From positions 13,144,001 to 13,208,000 of the forward strand of contig CM059621.1 in assembly GCA_030435675.1 (NCBI GenBank): a stretch of DNA of 64,000 bases. Reading direction: 5' to 3'. The DNA is from Steinernema hermaphroditum (taxonomy: Eukaryota; Nematoda; Chromadorea; Rhabditida; Steinernematidae). The notes beneath the pieces are model-generated. The model did not search any database. It saw only the letters and a program-made list of their open reading frames with translations, and was not told where the DNA came from. Positions within the stretch are counted from its first letter, which is position 1. Each line of letters begins with the position of its first letter. A program made the position numbers and the translations under genes. Of the stretch, positions 44,601-56,549 are shown piece after piece.

Positions 44601-47600
44601 CGGGGGTGCTTGCCGTGGTGGTCGTAGAAGGTGAGGTCGTCGTGGCGACTGCTGGAGTGGTGGTCGTTCCAGATGGAGTGGTCGTCGTCTGAGCCTGAGG
44701 AGTTGTGGTCGTCGATCCACCGGGGGTTACGGTAGCTCCTCCACCGCAGGAGCAGTTGAGCTTTGTCATGCGCATAATCTCGGAAGTCAGGGCACCGTAT
44801 CCGTTCGCATCGGCGGTGTTGTTCCAGAGAACGGCGCCACTGGAGATCGTCGAGAGCTTCGGACTGGCCCCGGGGAGTCCGACCACGATGACCTTCACGT
44901 AAGTTCGGAGCATTAGGTAGGCGTTTTGGGCGGCGGCGATGTCGGAGTCGTTCTTGCTGCCAGAGAAGAGGATGGCCACGCTCTTCTGGTTCTTGTAGTA
45001 GTCGGCCATTGATCGGATCAGTCTAAAGGAGGGGTCAACCACTGGGTGCAACAGAACGGTCTCACGTTTGGATGCTTGAGTACTTCTGCGACTGGAAAGT
45101 GTTCTGCACGAGTCCGACAGCTTCTTGTCTCTTCAGAATCGACCCGAACTGCTCTATCTCGGTCATATCGTCGTAGTGACCGTAGGAGTACTGGTCGAAG
45201 TCGGTCCAGCTGGGGCTAATCAACGTCGACGTAACGAACTTCTGCTGGTTGGTGAAGTCGGTGGCCGAGATGTCGGCTGAGGCGTCGACGATAATTGAGA
45301 GTTTTCCGTTGCAAGGGGCGCAGCCGGCAGGGTTTGTGGGGGTTACTGTAGGGGCAACAGGAGTGGTTGTCGTCCCTACAGTAGCCGGGGTGGTGGTTGT
45401 AACAGAAGGTGCGGTGGTTCCAGAAGAGATAGTCGTTGTTGGAACCACTTGAGTAGGCGTAGCACCACCAGAACAAGTGCAGTTCAGCTTTGTCGCCGCC
45501 ATAATCTGAGCGTTCAAAGCGCCATAACCGTTTGAATCGCCAGGATTTGCCCATGAAATGAGGGAGCTCGAGATGCGCTTGAGATCTGACGTATCAGATC
45601 CAGGAAGGGCCACCATGACTACGGTGACATTGCTGCCAAGTTTTGTATAGAAAGGCAGGGCGGCCGTGATGTCAGAGCTTCTAGTGGAGCCAGTGAAGAA
45701 TACGATTGCCATTTGGTCACCACCGGAGTACTGCATAGCCAGAGTCTCCATTGCTCTGAAATGAAATATTTAAGGCAATTTGTACTCAAAGGCCTAACGC
45801 TAAATGCCTTTAAGACCAGTTTATAAGCAGTTTCTCAAACGCTTCTAATAAAAGATGTGCAAAAACTTTTGAGAGAAAAAGAAACCATGCAGAAGATCGG
45901 AGCCAATTCCGGGTTTGTCGTTGAAAAGCAACATTATCTTTTAGGCCTTAGCGAGTGCATTTGCACTTATGAAAAGATAGATACATTTCTATTTTTTAGT
46001 AGGGGCTCTTCTTTTAATATCGCTCGTAGTCTCAGCTTCTAAAGTCGTCTTAAGCAAAATCAGCCAATTTTTGAAGCGCCAGAGCTATCCTAGATGTTTT
46101 GTGCGTAATTTGACCATCCTCATTCCGTCAGCATAGCTTGAAGAATTGACTCTTTGACATGATTTCGGCGCTCACGACGTCTTACATCCAGTCCCATCAG
46201 GTGTGTTTAAAGTGACGGTCAGAGGGATATATTGGGTTGATGAATTATGTGAGAAAATATTCCAGCTATCCCAAGTCATACTCATTTCACTTGCGCTTAC
46301 AGTCTGCTGCTTCTTCGGATGCCTCATTTTGGCGTTTTTACGCTGGTTGCTGTTTGTTTTTCTTTTCTTCTGTTGTAGCCACTTGCCACACTTCTGTGAC
46401 CCACCAAAGCAGGGCCTGCAAATGCAGGACTTCTGTGACTCGCCAACGCGGTATGCAAAGCGCCTTGGCCTCCTAAGCTGAGGCTGACCAGCGACGTGAA
46501 AAAGCGCACACGGGAAGTGGGATAGACCGCATGGAAAACGATTTCTCAAAACTCCATAACAAGGAATTTACGTCGTTGGAAGTTGGGTTGTCGAATGCTC
46601 AAAAATCTTCGCATTTTGAAACGAGTCGAATTATTCGATTCTATTCGATTCGATAACCCTGGTCAAAAGTTACATATCAACAAATCTGTCAATACTACAG
46701 AGCTCACTTAAAATCCGTAGGCATGAGCCTAAGCCGGAGTCTAAGTCAAGCCTGGATGTTAGGCCATGCGCAAAATGAATACGGGGCTCGCCCGCAGCCT
46801 TAATTTGCAGGCTGTGAAAAGAAGTGCATCCTTGATTATTCAAAAGACGAGATGACAGCGGAGCGACCAAATGACGAGATGAATGATGAGCAAAGAAAGT
46901 CATTTTCTCGATTGCCCCCCTAGTGCCCATTACAGACAGCTCTCCTCGTTTTCGAACTATAAAAGGTATTCTGTGGTCGGGCGTCGGTTTCCCATTTTCA
47001 CCAAATGTGGGGTTGCCAATCAAAAGTTATTTAGGTCCAGGTTTATCCCTCAAAACGTAAATATTTCCCAGTGATATCACAGTTCATCAAACAGCACAAG
47101 CCATGGCCCGGTAACGCTAAGTGAGTGCTTAGAAAATGGGCTCTATTAGCCTCCATTCGCGACACGATTTTCATCAAATGGCCAAAAAACGATCTATTTG
47201 CCTCGAGTTTTACAAAACCACCTCTCTATTATAAATGTTTCTCACTGCAAGCGCAACACGGGCGATACGCTTCAAAAATTAGAACTCACTTTCTGATGTT
47301 GGAGTAGGCGACCGAATGGTAAGTGTGTGTGACGGCGCCAACCACTCCAGATCTGCTTTTGAACGTTCCGAAGTCGAGGATGTTCGTGTTGTCGTCGTAG
47401 GAGGCCAAGGCGAACTGGTTAAAGTCGGTCCAGCTGGGGTCGATCAAGGTCGACGTGATGAAGTTTTGCTCGAGAGCGTAGTTGGCGGCCGAGATGTCGG
47501 AGGACTTGTCCACGACCACAAGCAGCTTCTTGGAGCACGGGGCACAGCCGGGGGTGCTTGGCGTGGTGGTCGTAGAAGGCGAGGTCGTCGTGGCAACTGC

Positions 47601-50600
47601 TGGAGTGGTGGTCGTTCCAGATGGAGTGGTCGTCTGAGCCTGAGGAGTTGTGGTCGTCGATCCACCGGGGGTTACGGTAGCTCCTCCACCGCAGGAGCAG
47701 TTGAGCTTTGTCATGCGCATGATCTCGGAAGTCAGGGCACCGTATCCGTTTGCATCGGCGGTGTTGTTCCAGAGGACGGCGCCACTGGAGATCGTCGAGA
47801 GCTTCGGACTGGCCCCGGGGAGTCCGACCACGATGACCTTCACGTAAGTTCGGAGCATTAGGTAGGCGTTTTGGGCGGCGGCGATGTCGGAGTCGTTCTT
47901 GCTGCCAGAGAAGAGGATGGCCACGCTCTTCTGGTTCTTGTAGTAGTCGGCCATCGATCGGATCAGTCTAAAGGAGGGGTCAACCACTGGGTGCAACAGA
48001 ACGGTCTCACGTTTGGATGCTCGAGTACTTCTGCGACTGGAAAGTGTTCTGCACGAGTCCGACAGCTTCTTGTCTCTTCAGAATCGACCCGAACTGCTCT
48101 ATTTCGGTCATATCGTCGTAGTGGCCGTAGGAGTACTGGTCGAAGTCGGTCCAGCTGGGACTAATCAACGTCGACGTAACGAACTTCTGCTGGTTGGTGA
48201 AGTCGGTGGCCGAGATGTCGGCCGAGGCGTCGACGATAATTGAGAGTTTTCCGTTGCAAGGGGCGCAGCCGGCAGGGTTCGTGGGGGTTACAGTAGCCGG
48301 AGTGGTGCTTGACTGTGGAGTCGTTGTGACTCCGCTAGGCGTTGTAGTACCCGTAGTTCCTCCGTTACAGTTACAGGTCAGCTTAGTGGCTGCCATGATC
48401 TGGCTGCTAAGTGCTCCGAATGCGTTCGTGTCAGCAGGGTTCGTCCACGGGACAATCACATTGGCCATAGTCGCGAGGCTCGTGGCTGCACCAGGGAGAG
48501 CGACGATGACAATTCTCACACCCGCGCCATGGAGGTTCGTGAAGGTCTTCTGGGCGCTGCGGATATCGGATGTGTTCTGTGAGCCGCTGAAGATCACAAC
48601 TGTCACCTGCGAATCGTAGTCCTGACGAATAGTGCGATAAAGTCTGAAATGAGGGCTTTAACAGGGGGCGAGAAATGTCTCATTACGTCGTCAAACTCGA
48701 ATAATCCTTTGACTGATAGGTGTGCTGAACCAAACCAACAGCTTCGTTTCTGTTTCGAATCGTTCCGAACGTCGCGATGATGGCGTTGTCATCGTAGTAA
48801 GCGTAGGAGAACTGGTCGAAGTTGGTCCAGCTCTGGCTTATGAGAGTGGAGGTGATGAACTGCTGCTGAAGGGCGAAGTTCGCAGTGGTGATGTCGGAGG
48901 AGGCGTCCGCGATGATGGCCAGCTTCTGGGTGCAGGGAGCACATGTGGGCCCAGTGGGAGTCGTTGTTTGAAGCGAAGGAGTTGTCGTGGTCGTTGGGGC
49001 AGTGGTGACTTCCCCGCTAGGAGTTGAAGTAGCGCCTCCTGGGCTGGTGGTGGTTCCGATGGAAGGGGTAGGAGTGGCCTGGCAGTTGCAGTTCAGATGC
49101 GTGGCTGCCATGATTTGAGAATTCAGGGCGCCGTAGCCATTAGAATTGGAGGGATTCGACCAAGAAATGAGAGTGTTGGAAATGGTAGATAGACTCTGAT
49201 CGGCTCCAGGAAGGGCGACGATGACGATGTTCATGTAGTGTTCGAGTTTAGTGAAGAACCCATGAGCAGCGGCAATGTCCGTCTTGTTCTGGCTTCCACT
49301 GAAGATGATCGCCGTCATACGTACATGATCGGGGAAATTGTACTCGGCGAACATCGCGCTCATCAGGCTAAAAGATGTGTGTGTCCATGAAGCATATGGG
49401 AATGACCTACAGTCGCAAGCTGGAGTGGTCCTTCGACTGATATGTGTTGGCTACCAGTCCGACGGCCTCCTTCCTGTTCCTAGCAACTCCGAAGGCTTCG
49501 ATCTCCGTCAAATCGTCGTAGTAGCCGTAGGAGTACTGGTCGAAATTCTTCCAACTCGGGTCGATCAGCGTGGTGATGATGAAGTTCTGCTGCCTGGCGA
49601 AGTTGCTCGAGGAGATGTCGGCGGAGGCGTCCACGATAATCGCTAGCTTTTGGTTACAAGGAGCGCATGAAGGAGCCGGTGGAGTAGTTCCAGTCACTGG
49701 AGGAGCTGTAGTTCCTGCGCTAGGGGTAGTCACACTTCCTGGGCTGGTGGTGGTTCCGATGGAAGGGGTGGGAGTGGCATGACAGTTGCAGTTCAGATTG
49801 GTGGCAGTCATGATTTGGGAATTCAGGGCACCGTAGCCATTTGAGTTCGAGGGATTCGACCAAGAAACGATGGTGTTGGAGATCGTCGATAGACTCTGAT
49901 CGGCTCCAGGGAGGGCGACGATGACGATGTTCATGTAGTACTCGAGTTTAGTGAAGAATTCATGGGCAGCGGCGATGTCCGTCCTGTTCTGACTTCCACT
50001 GAAGATGATCGCCGTGGTGTTGTGATGGGGAACGATAGCGTAGTTGTTGAACATCGCACTCATGAGGCTGAAAGAGGGCTGAAAGTGAACGCATGCTTAG
50101 CTTCCGCTTACGTTCTGAGACTGGAATAATCCTTTGACTGGACGGTATGGGAAACGAGACCGATAGCTTCGTTCCTGTTTCTGATGCTTCCAAACTGCTC
50201 CATCTGTGCCATATTGTCGTAGTAGGTGTAGGCATACTGATCGAAGTTCGTCCAGCTGGGGTCGATTAGCGTGGAGGTGACATATTGCTGCTGATAGGCG
50301 AAGTTCGCCGGAGAGACGTCAGCGGAGGCGTCGACGATGACGATCAGCTTATGGTTGCACGGAGCACAAGAGGGAACCGCAGGAGTTGTAGGTCCTACAC
50401 TGGGGGTTGTTGTGGCCGGAGTGGTCACACTTCCAGGAGTTGTAGTGGTTCCGATCGAGGGTGTAGGAGTCGGCGTTCCTTGGCAGGTGCAGTTCAGCTT
50501 TCCAGCATTGACGATTTGGCTGTTCAAAGCTCCGAATCCGTTGGAGTCGCCAGGATTGCTCCAGGATACTAATGTGTTGGCGATCGTGCTCAAACTGGGG

Positions 50601-52841
50601 TCAGCTCCAGGGAAGGCGACGATCACGATGTTGGTGAAGTGTCGAAGTCTTTTGAACTGATCGTAGGCGGCGGTGATGTCCGTCTTGTTCTGGCTTCCAC
50701 TGAAGATGATCGTCACCATTCCGTCGTAGATCACGGGATGAAACTTCACGACCATGCTGTTCATGAGTCTGAATAATACAAACTTCAGCAGATCGTAGTT
50801 GCCATCGGAAAATTTACATTTTTAAGCTGGGCGGATCATTCGACTGGTAGGTGTGAGACACCAAGCCTACGGCTTCCGCCCTGGTTCTAGCCATTCCTTC
50901 CAATCCGAGATCCGTCAGGTCATCGTAGTACCCATAGAGGTACTGGTCGAAGTTCGTCCAACTCGGGTCGATGAGTGTGGAGGTGATGAATTGCTGCTGC
51001 CTGGCGAAGTTCTGGCTGGAGATGTCGGCGGAGGCGTCCACTACGACCAGCAGTTTCTGAGAGCAGGGAGCGAGCTGACAAGGAGGTGCAGTGGGGGTGG
51101 GAGTGGGGGTAGAGATGGGAGTTGAGGTGGAGATGGGGGTGGGGGTGGTTCCCAGGGGTGTTGTTGTGGTGGTGTGAGCGCTGCAGATGGCCTCGGTGAT
51201 CTTCTTTGCGACGCCGGCTCCTGCAGCAAAAGACTTCGAGCTGAAGGCGGCGTTCGGAGTGGCCAAGTTGCCGAGATCGGCGTTGTCCACGGTCGTGCCG
51301 AGACCCAAAGTGATCAACGTGTGTCCCTTCTTCTTCAACTCGCTGGAAGCCGTGACGGCATTCTGAAGGTCGGTCTTGTTCGAAGAAGAAGAGATCAAGA
51401 TGATGTTGCTGGGCCCTTTGGCGGAGAGCATAATGGCAGTAAAGCTCAACGCACTGCAAAGGATACGGTAGGAGGCAGCTTACCGACACTGACTTACTGT
51501 TCGATGGTTGGAGGTTTCGAAGCATCTCGAATGGTGCTGACTTGGATCGTGTCTTGCAAACTGCGGAGACTGTAGCTGGAGAATCCGCTGGTCACCTGGT
51601 TGTTAACCTCGTTGGGCGAGGCGGTGACCCAAACGCCGAACTTGTCCAGCGGCCATTGGGTGACCAAGTCGTGCGCCAAGAAGGATAGCATGGTGTTGAA
51701 GTCGACCTGCCTCATGTCGTTCGAGGTGTCGATGACGAGAAGCACGTTCGCGGAAGCGGAGCACACTGGAGGCGCCGGGGTGATGCAGTTTGGAGGCATG
51801 ATCGTGGTAATGGTGTGCGGAGAAGTGGTACTGTAGGGAGGCAAAGATGGAGTAGATGTTGTGGTTCCGGAGACGGTAGTTCTAGTGACGGTAGGCCCAG
51901 TAACGGTGGGACCAGTCGGTGTAGGCCCAGTTACAGTAGGCCCAGTTACAGTAGGCCCAGTAGGTGTAGTTCCAGTGACAGTAGGCCCAGTAACGGTGGG
52001 ACCAGTCGGTGTAGGCCCAGTGACAGTAGACCCAGTTACAGTAGGCCCAGTAACGGTAGGACCAGTTGGTGTAGGTCCAGTGACAGTAGGCCCAGTTACA
52101 GTAGGCCCAGTAACGGTGGAACCAGTCGGTGTAGGTCCAGTGACAGTAGGCCCAGTTACAGTAGGCCCAGTAGGTGTAGTTCCAGTGACAGTCGTTCCAG
52201 TTGTAGGTCCAGTGCAAGAGTTTTGCGCCTAAAAGTTGCCGTAGAAACGCGCCAAAGATGCAGGTCTAACATTCGTGTTTTTGCAAACATTGTTGTAGTT
52301 GTTGCCCAGTGACATCAACTTGGAAGTCTTGATGGAGTAGACGCTTTCCGTCACATTGGCCAACTGACTGTGAATCGTGTCCGTGGTGGGTGCCTTCCCT
52401 CTGCTGTACAGAAGAGAGGCGAAACAAACGGCTGTTCTGTTACTGTACACCGACGGTTCAAGGAGCAAACTAAATCACCCTGGGTATGGAGTCACACTAA
52501 AACCACCTACATGGTAACTTCTGGTTGCTGGTTGGAAGAGGCGAGGGCGGCAGAGAACTAAAGGGATACGGTAGGTCGAGAATGGAGAACAGAGATCTTA
52601 CGCTAGTGCGAATCCTCTCGCTGACGTTTTGGTACTTGTTGGAAGAGAGATCGCCCGGGCTGACGTTGGTGACGAGGGCCTGAACGTAGAGTTCGCTGGC
52701 CGGGGCGGGCGACTCGCACTTCTTGTTGTTCGCTTTGCTCAGCTTGGAGGCGCCGATTCCGAGCATGACGGCTCCGGCGATCAGCAGAAGCACAGCTACG
52801 GCCAACGCGACGTAGGTCGCGTGACGCGGCTGGATCTTCAT
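41655..52841 (-). CDS. Giant membrane-anchored protein with 12 tandem vWA-like domains
   Basis: Seventeen exons (52841-52602, 52557-52511, 52469-52289, 52228-51498, 51453-50818, 50768-50112, 50067-49411, 49367-48687, 48643-48011, 47967-47290, 45755-45066, 45022-44342, 44254-43502, 43456-42878, 42718-42438, 42360-42030, 41982-41655) join in phase to about 2,927 residues. Near the N-terminus is one membrane helix (VALAVAVLLLIAGAVMLGIG), so it is probably type II with a huge outside part. A 20-unit TGPTV/TGPTP mucin-like tract follows, then 12 domains each with a first strand ending in a MIDAS-like D-x-S (VVVDASADIS) and a second half with FSGS and VALPGAD, separated by CNC-Thr/Pro-CAPC linkers. 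Almost all domain-splitting introns are phase 2. Likely an adhesive or protective surface protein. It could be two genes if the 1.5-kb intron (45756-47289) is not spliced. Confidence 0.75.
44342..45340 (-). repeat. Direct duplicate within the vWA gene, downstream copy
   Basis: Near-identical to about 47290-48285 (offset 2945-2948, one codon indel). It covers the domain pair CAPCNGKLSIIVDASAD and CAPCSKKLLVVVDKSSD with the intron between. Confidence 0.85.
45756..47289. other. Unusually long intron, probable insertion
   Basis: The matching intron of the duplicated unit (44255-44341) is 87 bases. This one is 1,534, implying about 1.45 kb of inserted DNA. It contains simple repeats of ATTCGATTC near 46628-46655 and a minus-strand open frame (46549-46172) that I do not recognise. 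No clear terminal repeats were found. Confidence 0.55.
47290..48285 (-). repeat. Direct duplicate within the vWA gene, upstream copy
   Basis: Partner of 44342-45340. Confidence 0.85.
51894..52193 (-). repeat. Coding minisatellite, 20 units of 15 bp
   Basis: Units of the form GGCCCAGTNACNGTN (plus strand) encode TGPTV or TGPTP on the minus strand. Higher-order order of V and P units suggests unequal exchange. Every unit is in frame. Confidence 0.9.
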
Positions 52842-54669
52842 TCTGCGCCCCGAAGTTAGATTTGCTGTAAGGAATGTGCCTGAGGGTGCGGGAAAAGTGA
52901 AAAAACGCGTTAGGAATGGGACGTCGTTTCTCGTTGTTTCTTAACGTGTTTTTGATGACCAATTTCTTCAACATAGAAAAGGAAGAAAAACTACTTTAGA
53001 GTACTACACTACTTTTTTTTCCAATTTCGAAGGCGGTGACCAAAGCTAACCCAATTGTTCCAGATACAGGCAAATCTACTAAACTTTCATGCTTAGAACT
53101 GCCTCTGCACTAACGTTCTAGGTTTACAGTCACTGAGGCTTAATGTCCACAAATATCTTTCAATTTCGACCATCCCTACACTACCTAAACATCATTGTCT
53201 CCGTCCTTATCGAAGCCATCATTTCGCCATAACTCAAAACCATTAGCTCGTAAAAGACTGTCGCCAATCATCACAAAACCTATTATCCCTCCCGACCATA
53301 AGTGATCATCATAAATAAAGTTGACAACCACAAATAGTGCAATAAATGCGCTCTTAATATCCCATAAAAAATTAACACGACGAAGCGGAGACCGTCGCCG
53401 CTAATTCACTTAGCCTTATCTCTCCTTCTACGTCGCCGCTCGGGAGCCGCTGGAGCGAAGCACTCTCCTGGTAGGTGCGTCCGCAGTGATAAGCCCTTGA
53501 AGGGCCGACGTGTTCTTCCCGAGATAAGCCGGGTGATGAGTAGTGGATTAGTTCGATCATTTCCGGGCTGTGTGGTAATGTTCTAGCTGATACATGCGTG
53601 GACCCTGGACAAGTTAAAAGAAATACAAAATCCTTAATTGGGTGGATGCAAACAAGACGAGTGCAATGTTGACTGTTTTACTTAGCGAGCACACCCTTCC
53701 GTGTGCGCTTATCACCCTTCCGCTGCGTTTTTCAAGGAGCGCCTCGGGAACGAGCGATGTTTCACGAGAGAAGAAACGATCGGAAACCGATAATTTACGA
53801 GCTTTTTATGTTTTCACTAAGGGAGCAGCTTTGTTGGCTTCTAAACGAACAGGAAAAGTCGTAAACGGGTGGTTAAGAAGGTGATAAGACGTCGAGTGTT
53901 GTGTGGACAGTTGGCGTCGATTACTTTTAGGGCTGCTGGCCATTTGTATCATCCGTGGATACCTGAGATGCATGGAAACTGCTTCGCTACAGTAGCTTCA
54001 GAAATGGCCTCTTCTGGGTCTCTAATCACAACATTAAGGCAGAAGACCTCAAGATGATTTGTGTCATCAATCAATCCTTATCAGCGGAATCTGCACCGCT
54101 GCGATTTTAGGAGGCAAGAATTTCAACGTTATCTCTGATTCCTCGCGCTGACTAACCTTCAGCAAGCAGTTCACGTGTGCGCCGCTTCAAGTTTGCACAC
54201 GGAGAAGGGTGATAATTCCATTAGGAGCGAAGATGATAGGGGAGAACAAGGGCTTAAAGTTGTTTCGGGACGCGATGAGTAATTTATGAGCTGACAGGCC
54301 TGCCCGTGTGACAATGTGCAGCTCGATCTGAGGTGGGAATCTTCCTTCCGCTGTGGACACTTCGGAAGGGTTCCTTTTGAGATGGTGGAACTGCTGCAAA
54401 ATCTCGAAGATGTGGTCACAATACAATGATGTCGGAGGATGTTTCTCACGGATTGTTGTAGATGAGGAAAGCGACTATGAAAGCGGAATGAAATTGCAAT
54501 ATAGAAAAGGACAAAACATTTAACAACTGCTTACGTATTTGGTTACAGCAGGAAAGAGTATCTTCAGAAAGAAATTCGAAAAAAAGGTTTCGCGCTGCTT
54601 CGAAGATACACAAAACTACCGTACAATTGTAAATTTAAGTGACCATGGAATGCCATAACACAAACATTC
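52842..54669. other. Mostly non-coding interval
   Basis: This is the upstream region of the vWA gene. A minus-strand open frame (53560-53372) has some coding look but no joinable exons. No repeat recognised. Confidence 0.35.
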
Positions 54670-54924
54670 ATGATCGTGTATTTTTCAAAGCTCTCTGCTG
54701 CTATATTTGTCCTCTTAGTGATGTTGGGCTTAAAATCGCTAATCACGGCACGGATTTCGACGTTCATTCGACTCCTCAGGAATCCTCAGCCGAATCAGCC
54801 GAACTCAGCAAAATGCAGAAATACCATTGAAACGGCGCGACTGACTAACAAAATAAACGCAAAATTCGCGCGTCAGGACCACACTCCACACTTTGATCGC
54901 AGACTTTTCATCAGACAATTTTAG
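54670..54924 (+). CDS. Possible small secreted basic protein, 84 residues
   Basis: A single open frame starting MIVYFSKLSAAIFVLLVMLG, a plausible signal or anchor, followed by a basic polar tail. No homologue recognised and no splice support, so it could be chance. Confidence 0.25.
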   Translation: MIVYFSKLSAAIFVLLVMLGLKSLITARISTFIRLLRNPQPNQPNSAKCRNTIETARLTNKINAKFARQDHTPHFDRRLFIRQF

Positions 54925-55500
54925 CTCATTGTGTGCAGCGCGACAGGGGATTTTCGAAAATTAAAATTAGAGATTGCTTTTGTTTCTGTCGAGATTTTCT
55001 TATTGTGATCCGCGGAGGCTAATTCACGGAATTCCGATTTTTAATGGTTAAATGCGCATTTTGGATTTTGGAAGCGAGCGCTTTTTGAGAGCTTAGAGTG
55101 AATGTAAATGGTAAAGAGCGAATTCCTGTGCTTTAATTCTTCCCTGCTTTATCCACAATGAAATCTCAACTTTTCCGTTACTTTTACGCACAAATTTATT
55201 GGTTCACTAACGCCTGTCGTTGGCCACCGGATGTATCTTGAGTTGCCCTACTCGCTCTGCTCTTATTGCTTCGCAAAAGCTTCATATTCATGGAGCAAGT
55301 TGAGAAGCACTGCAGAAATGGCACAAACAAATGATAAACAAAAGTGGTACTACTACGCGTGATAACGGAATGATTTACAATATTTTTTACAGTCCGACGC
55401 GATAATGACTACTTCTCTGTTACGTTTTTTATCCATACCTGTCACGTGTATCTTAACTGCAAGAATCTCTTAGCTATACGTTTCAGGAGCTATCACGAAC
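54925..55500. other. Non-coding interval
   Basis: AT-rich; nothing recognised. TTTCAG at 55482-55487 just before the next gene is a possible trans-splice or leader acceptor. Confidence 0.35.
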
Positions 55501-56462
55501 ATGGAGAAGGATAAATGCCTCAAGAGACACGAGGTAGTACTCGATTGGCATACAATTTCGCACTTCGTTTCTGTTTACAGGTCGAGCAGCTATTGGATAT
55601 GTTCGAGAGGATCAGAGAGAATTCGGACCATGCGGACTTGTCGTTCTCAAAGGAATTGGACGCGCTCACTGAATTCCTAAAGAAGCGCTATGAAGAGCTG
55701 AAAAACGACACTAGTAAGTGTATTGTCGAGTGATTCGTTTCCAATTGTTTAGTTATTGACGACGACACAGTGAAGAATTACATGAAACATGTGGCACAGG
55801 AAGTCGCTTCACGCAGCTACAGCACTTTGCCGGCGACGACCCATTTGGAGTCGAACGCCGTCAGCGACGTTGACAGCGATTTTGATCTGGATGAGCAGTT
55901 GGCCGCACTTCGCCTGTCTTGTTCTTCCCTGAATGACAACCATTCCTTGCGCGCCGCTGTCAGCTCTACTTATTCTCCCGAAGCAGTGGAACCGAAGGAT
56001 GGTCAGTTGGACAGAGCTCGACGATTGCAATGCTCTCATTCTAGAACCTGCTGCGCCATCAGATCCTCTTCCTGTGAAGCAGAAGTCTGTCCCTCCCATC
56101 TGGATCAAGGTCGACGTGATTAACAAGGCAATGGGTTTCAACTTCGACGAAGATAAAACAGGACTCGATCAGATCAGATATTTTCCGAGTTCGTTTCCGT
56201 CAACACTCATCGATTATGCGTTTCAGTTTCAGCTTTGGTTGTGCCGAAAGGAACGCAGCGAGCTGAAGGTCCCCTTCGCGATCTTTCGAAGTCAACGTGC
56301 ATGGATTTGGTAAGGAAAACTCTTGAATCGATTGCGATGCCGTGCTTTCAGAACTACTTTCTGGCAGGCATAGTCATGGAATTGGCCGAGGATCCTGAGG
56401 GACACATTGAACCTGAGCTTGGGCCTGCTGGCGTCGCCTTCGCTGACTATTGCTGTGGTTAA
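55501..56462 (+). CDS. Conserved-looking protein of about 248 residues, unknown
   Basis: Six predicted exons (55501-55533, 55581-55713, 55753-56001, 56045-56188, 56233-56309, 56352-56462). The N-terminal third is charged and helical (VEQLLDMFERIRENS, ALTEFLKKRYEELKND), likely coiled coil. The middle is Ser/Leu-rich and the end acidic (VMELAEDPEGHIEPELG). The last intron (42 bases, GTAAGG to TTTCAG) is a multiple of three and could be read through. Three frame changes all coincide with good splice sites, supporting a real gene. Function not recognised. Confidence 0.6.
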
Positions 56463-56549
56463 CGCCGTTCCCCAACCACATAGCTACTAATCGTGTGTTT
56501 GTTGTAATCATGTCCATAACGTTGTTCCTGTTTTAGCGAATTAAACTTG

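Noticed and set aside
46172..46549. 125-residue minus-strand frame in the long vWA intron
   Set aside because: Cys/Lys/Gln-rich without a known domain; mentioned only as part of the inserted DNA.
52842..54000. Search for spliced-leader, 5S or snRNA genes
   Set aside because: No SL1-like leader, Sm site with stem, or conserved snRNA core was seen here or elsewhere in the window.
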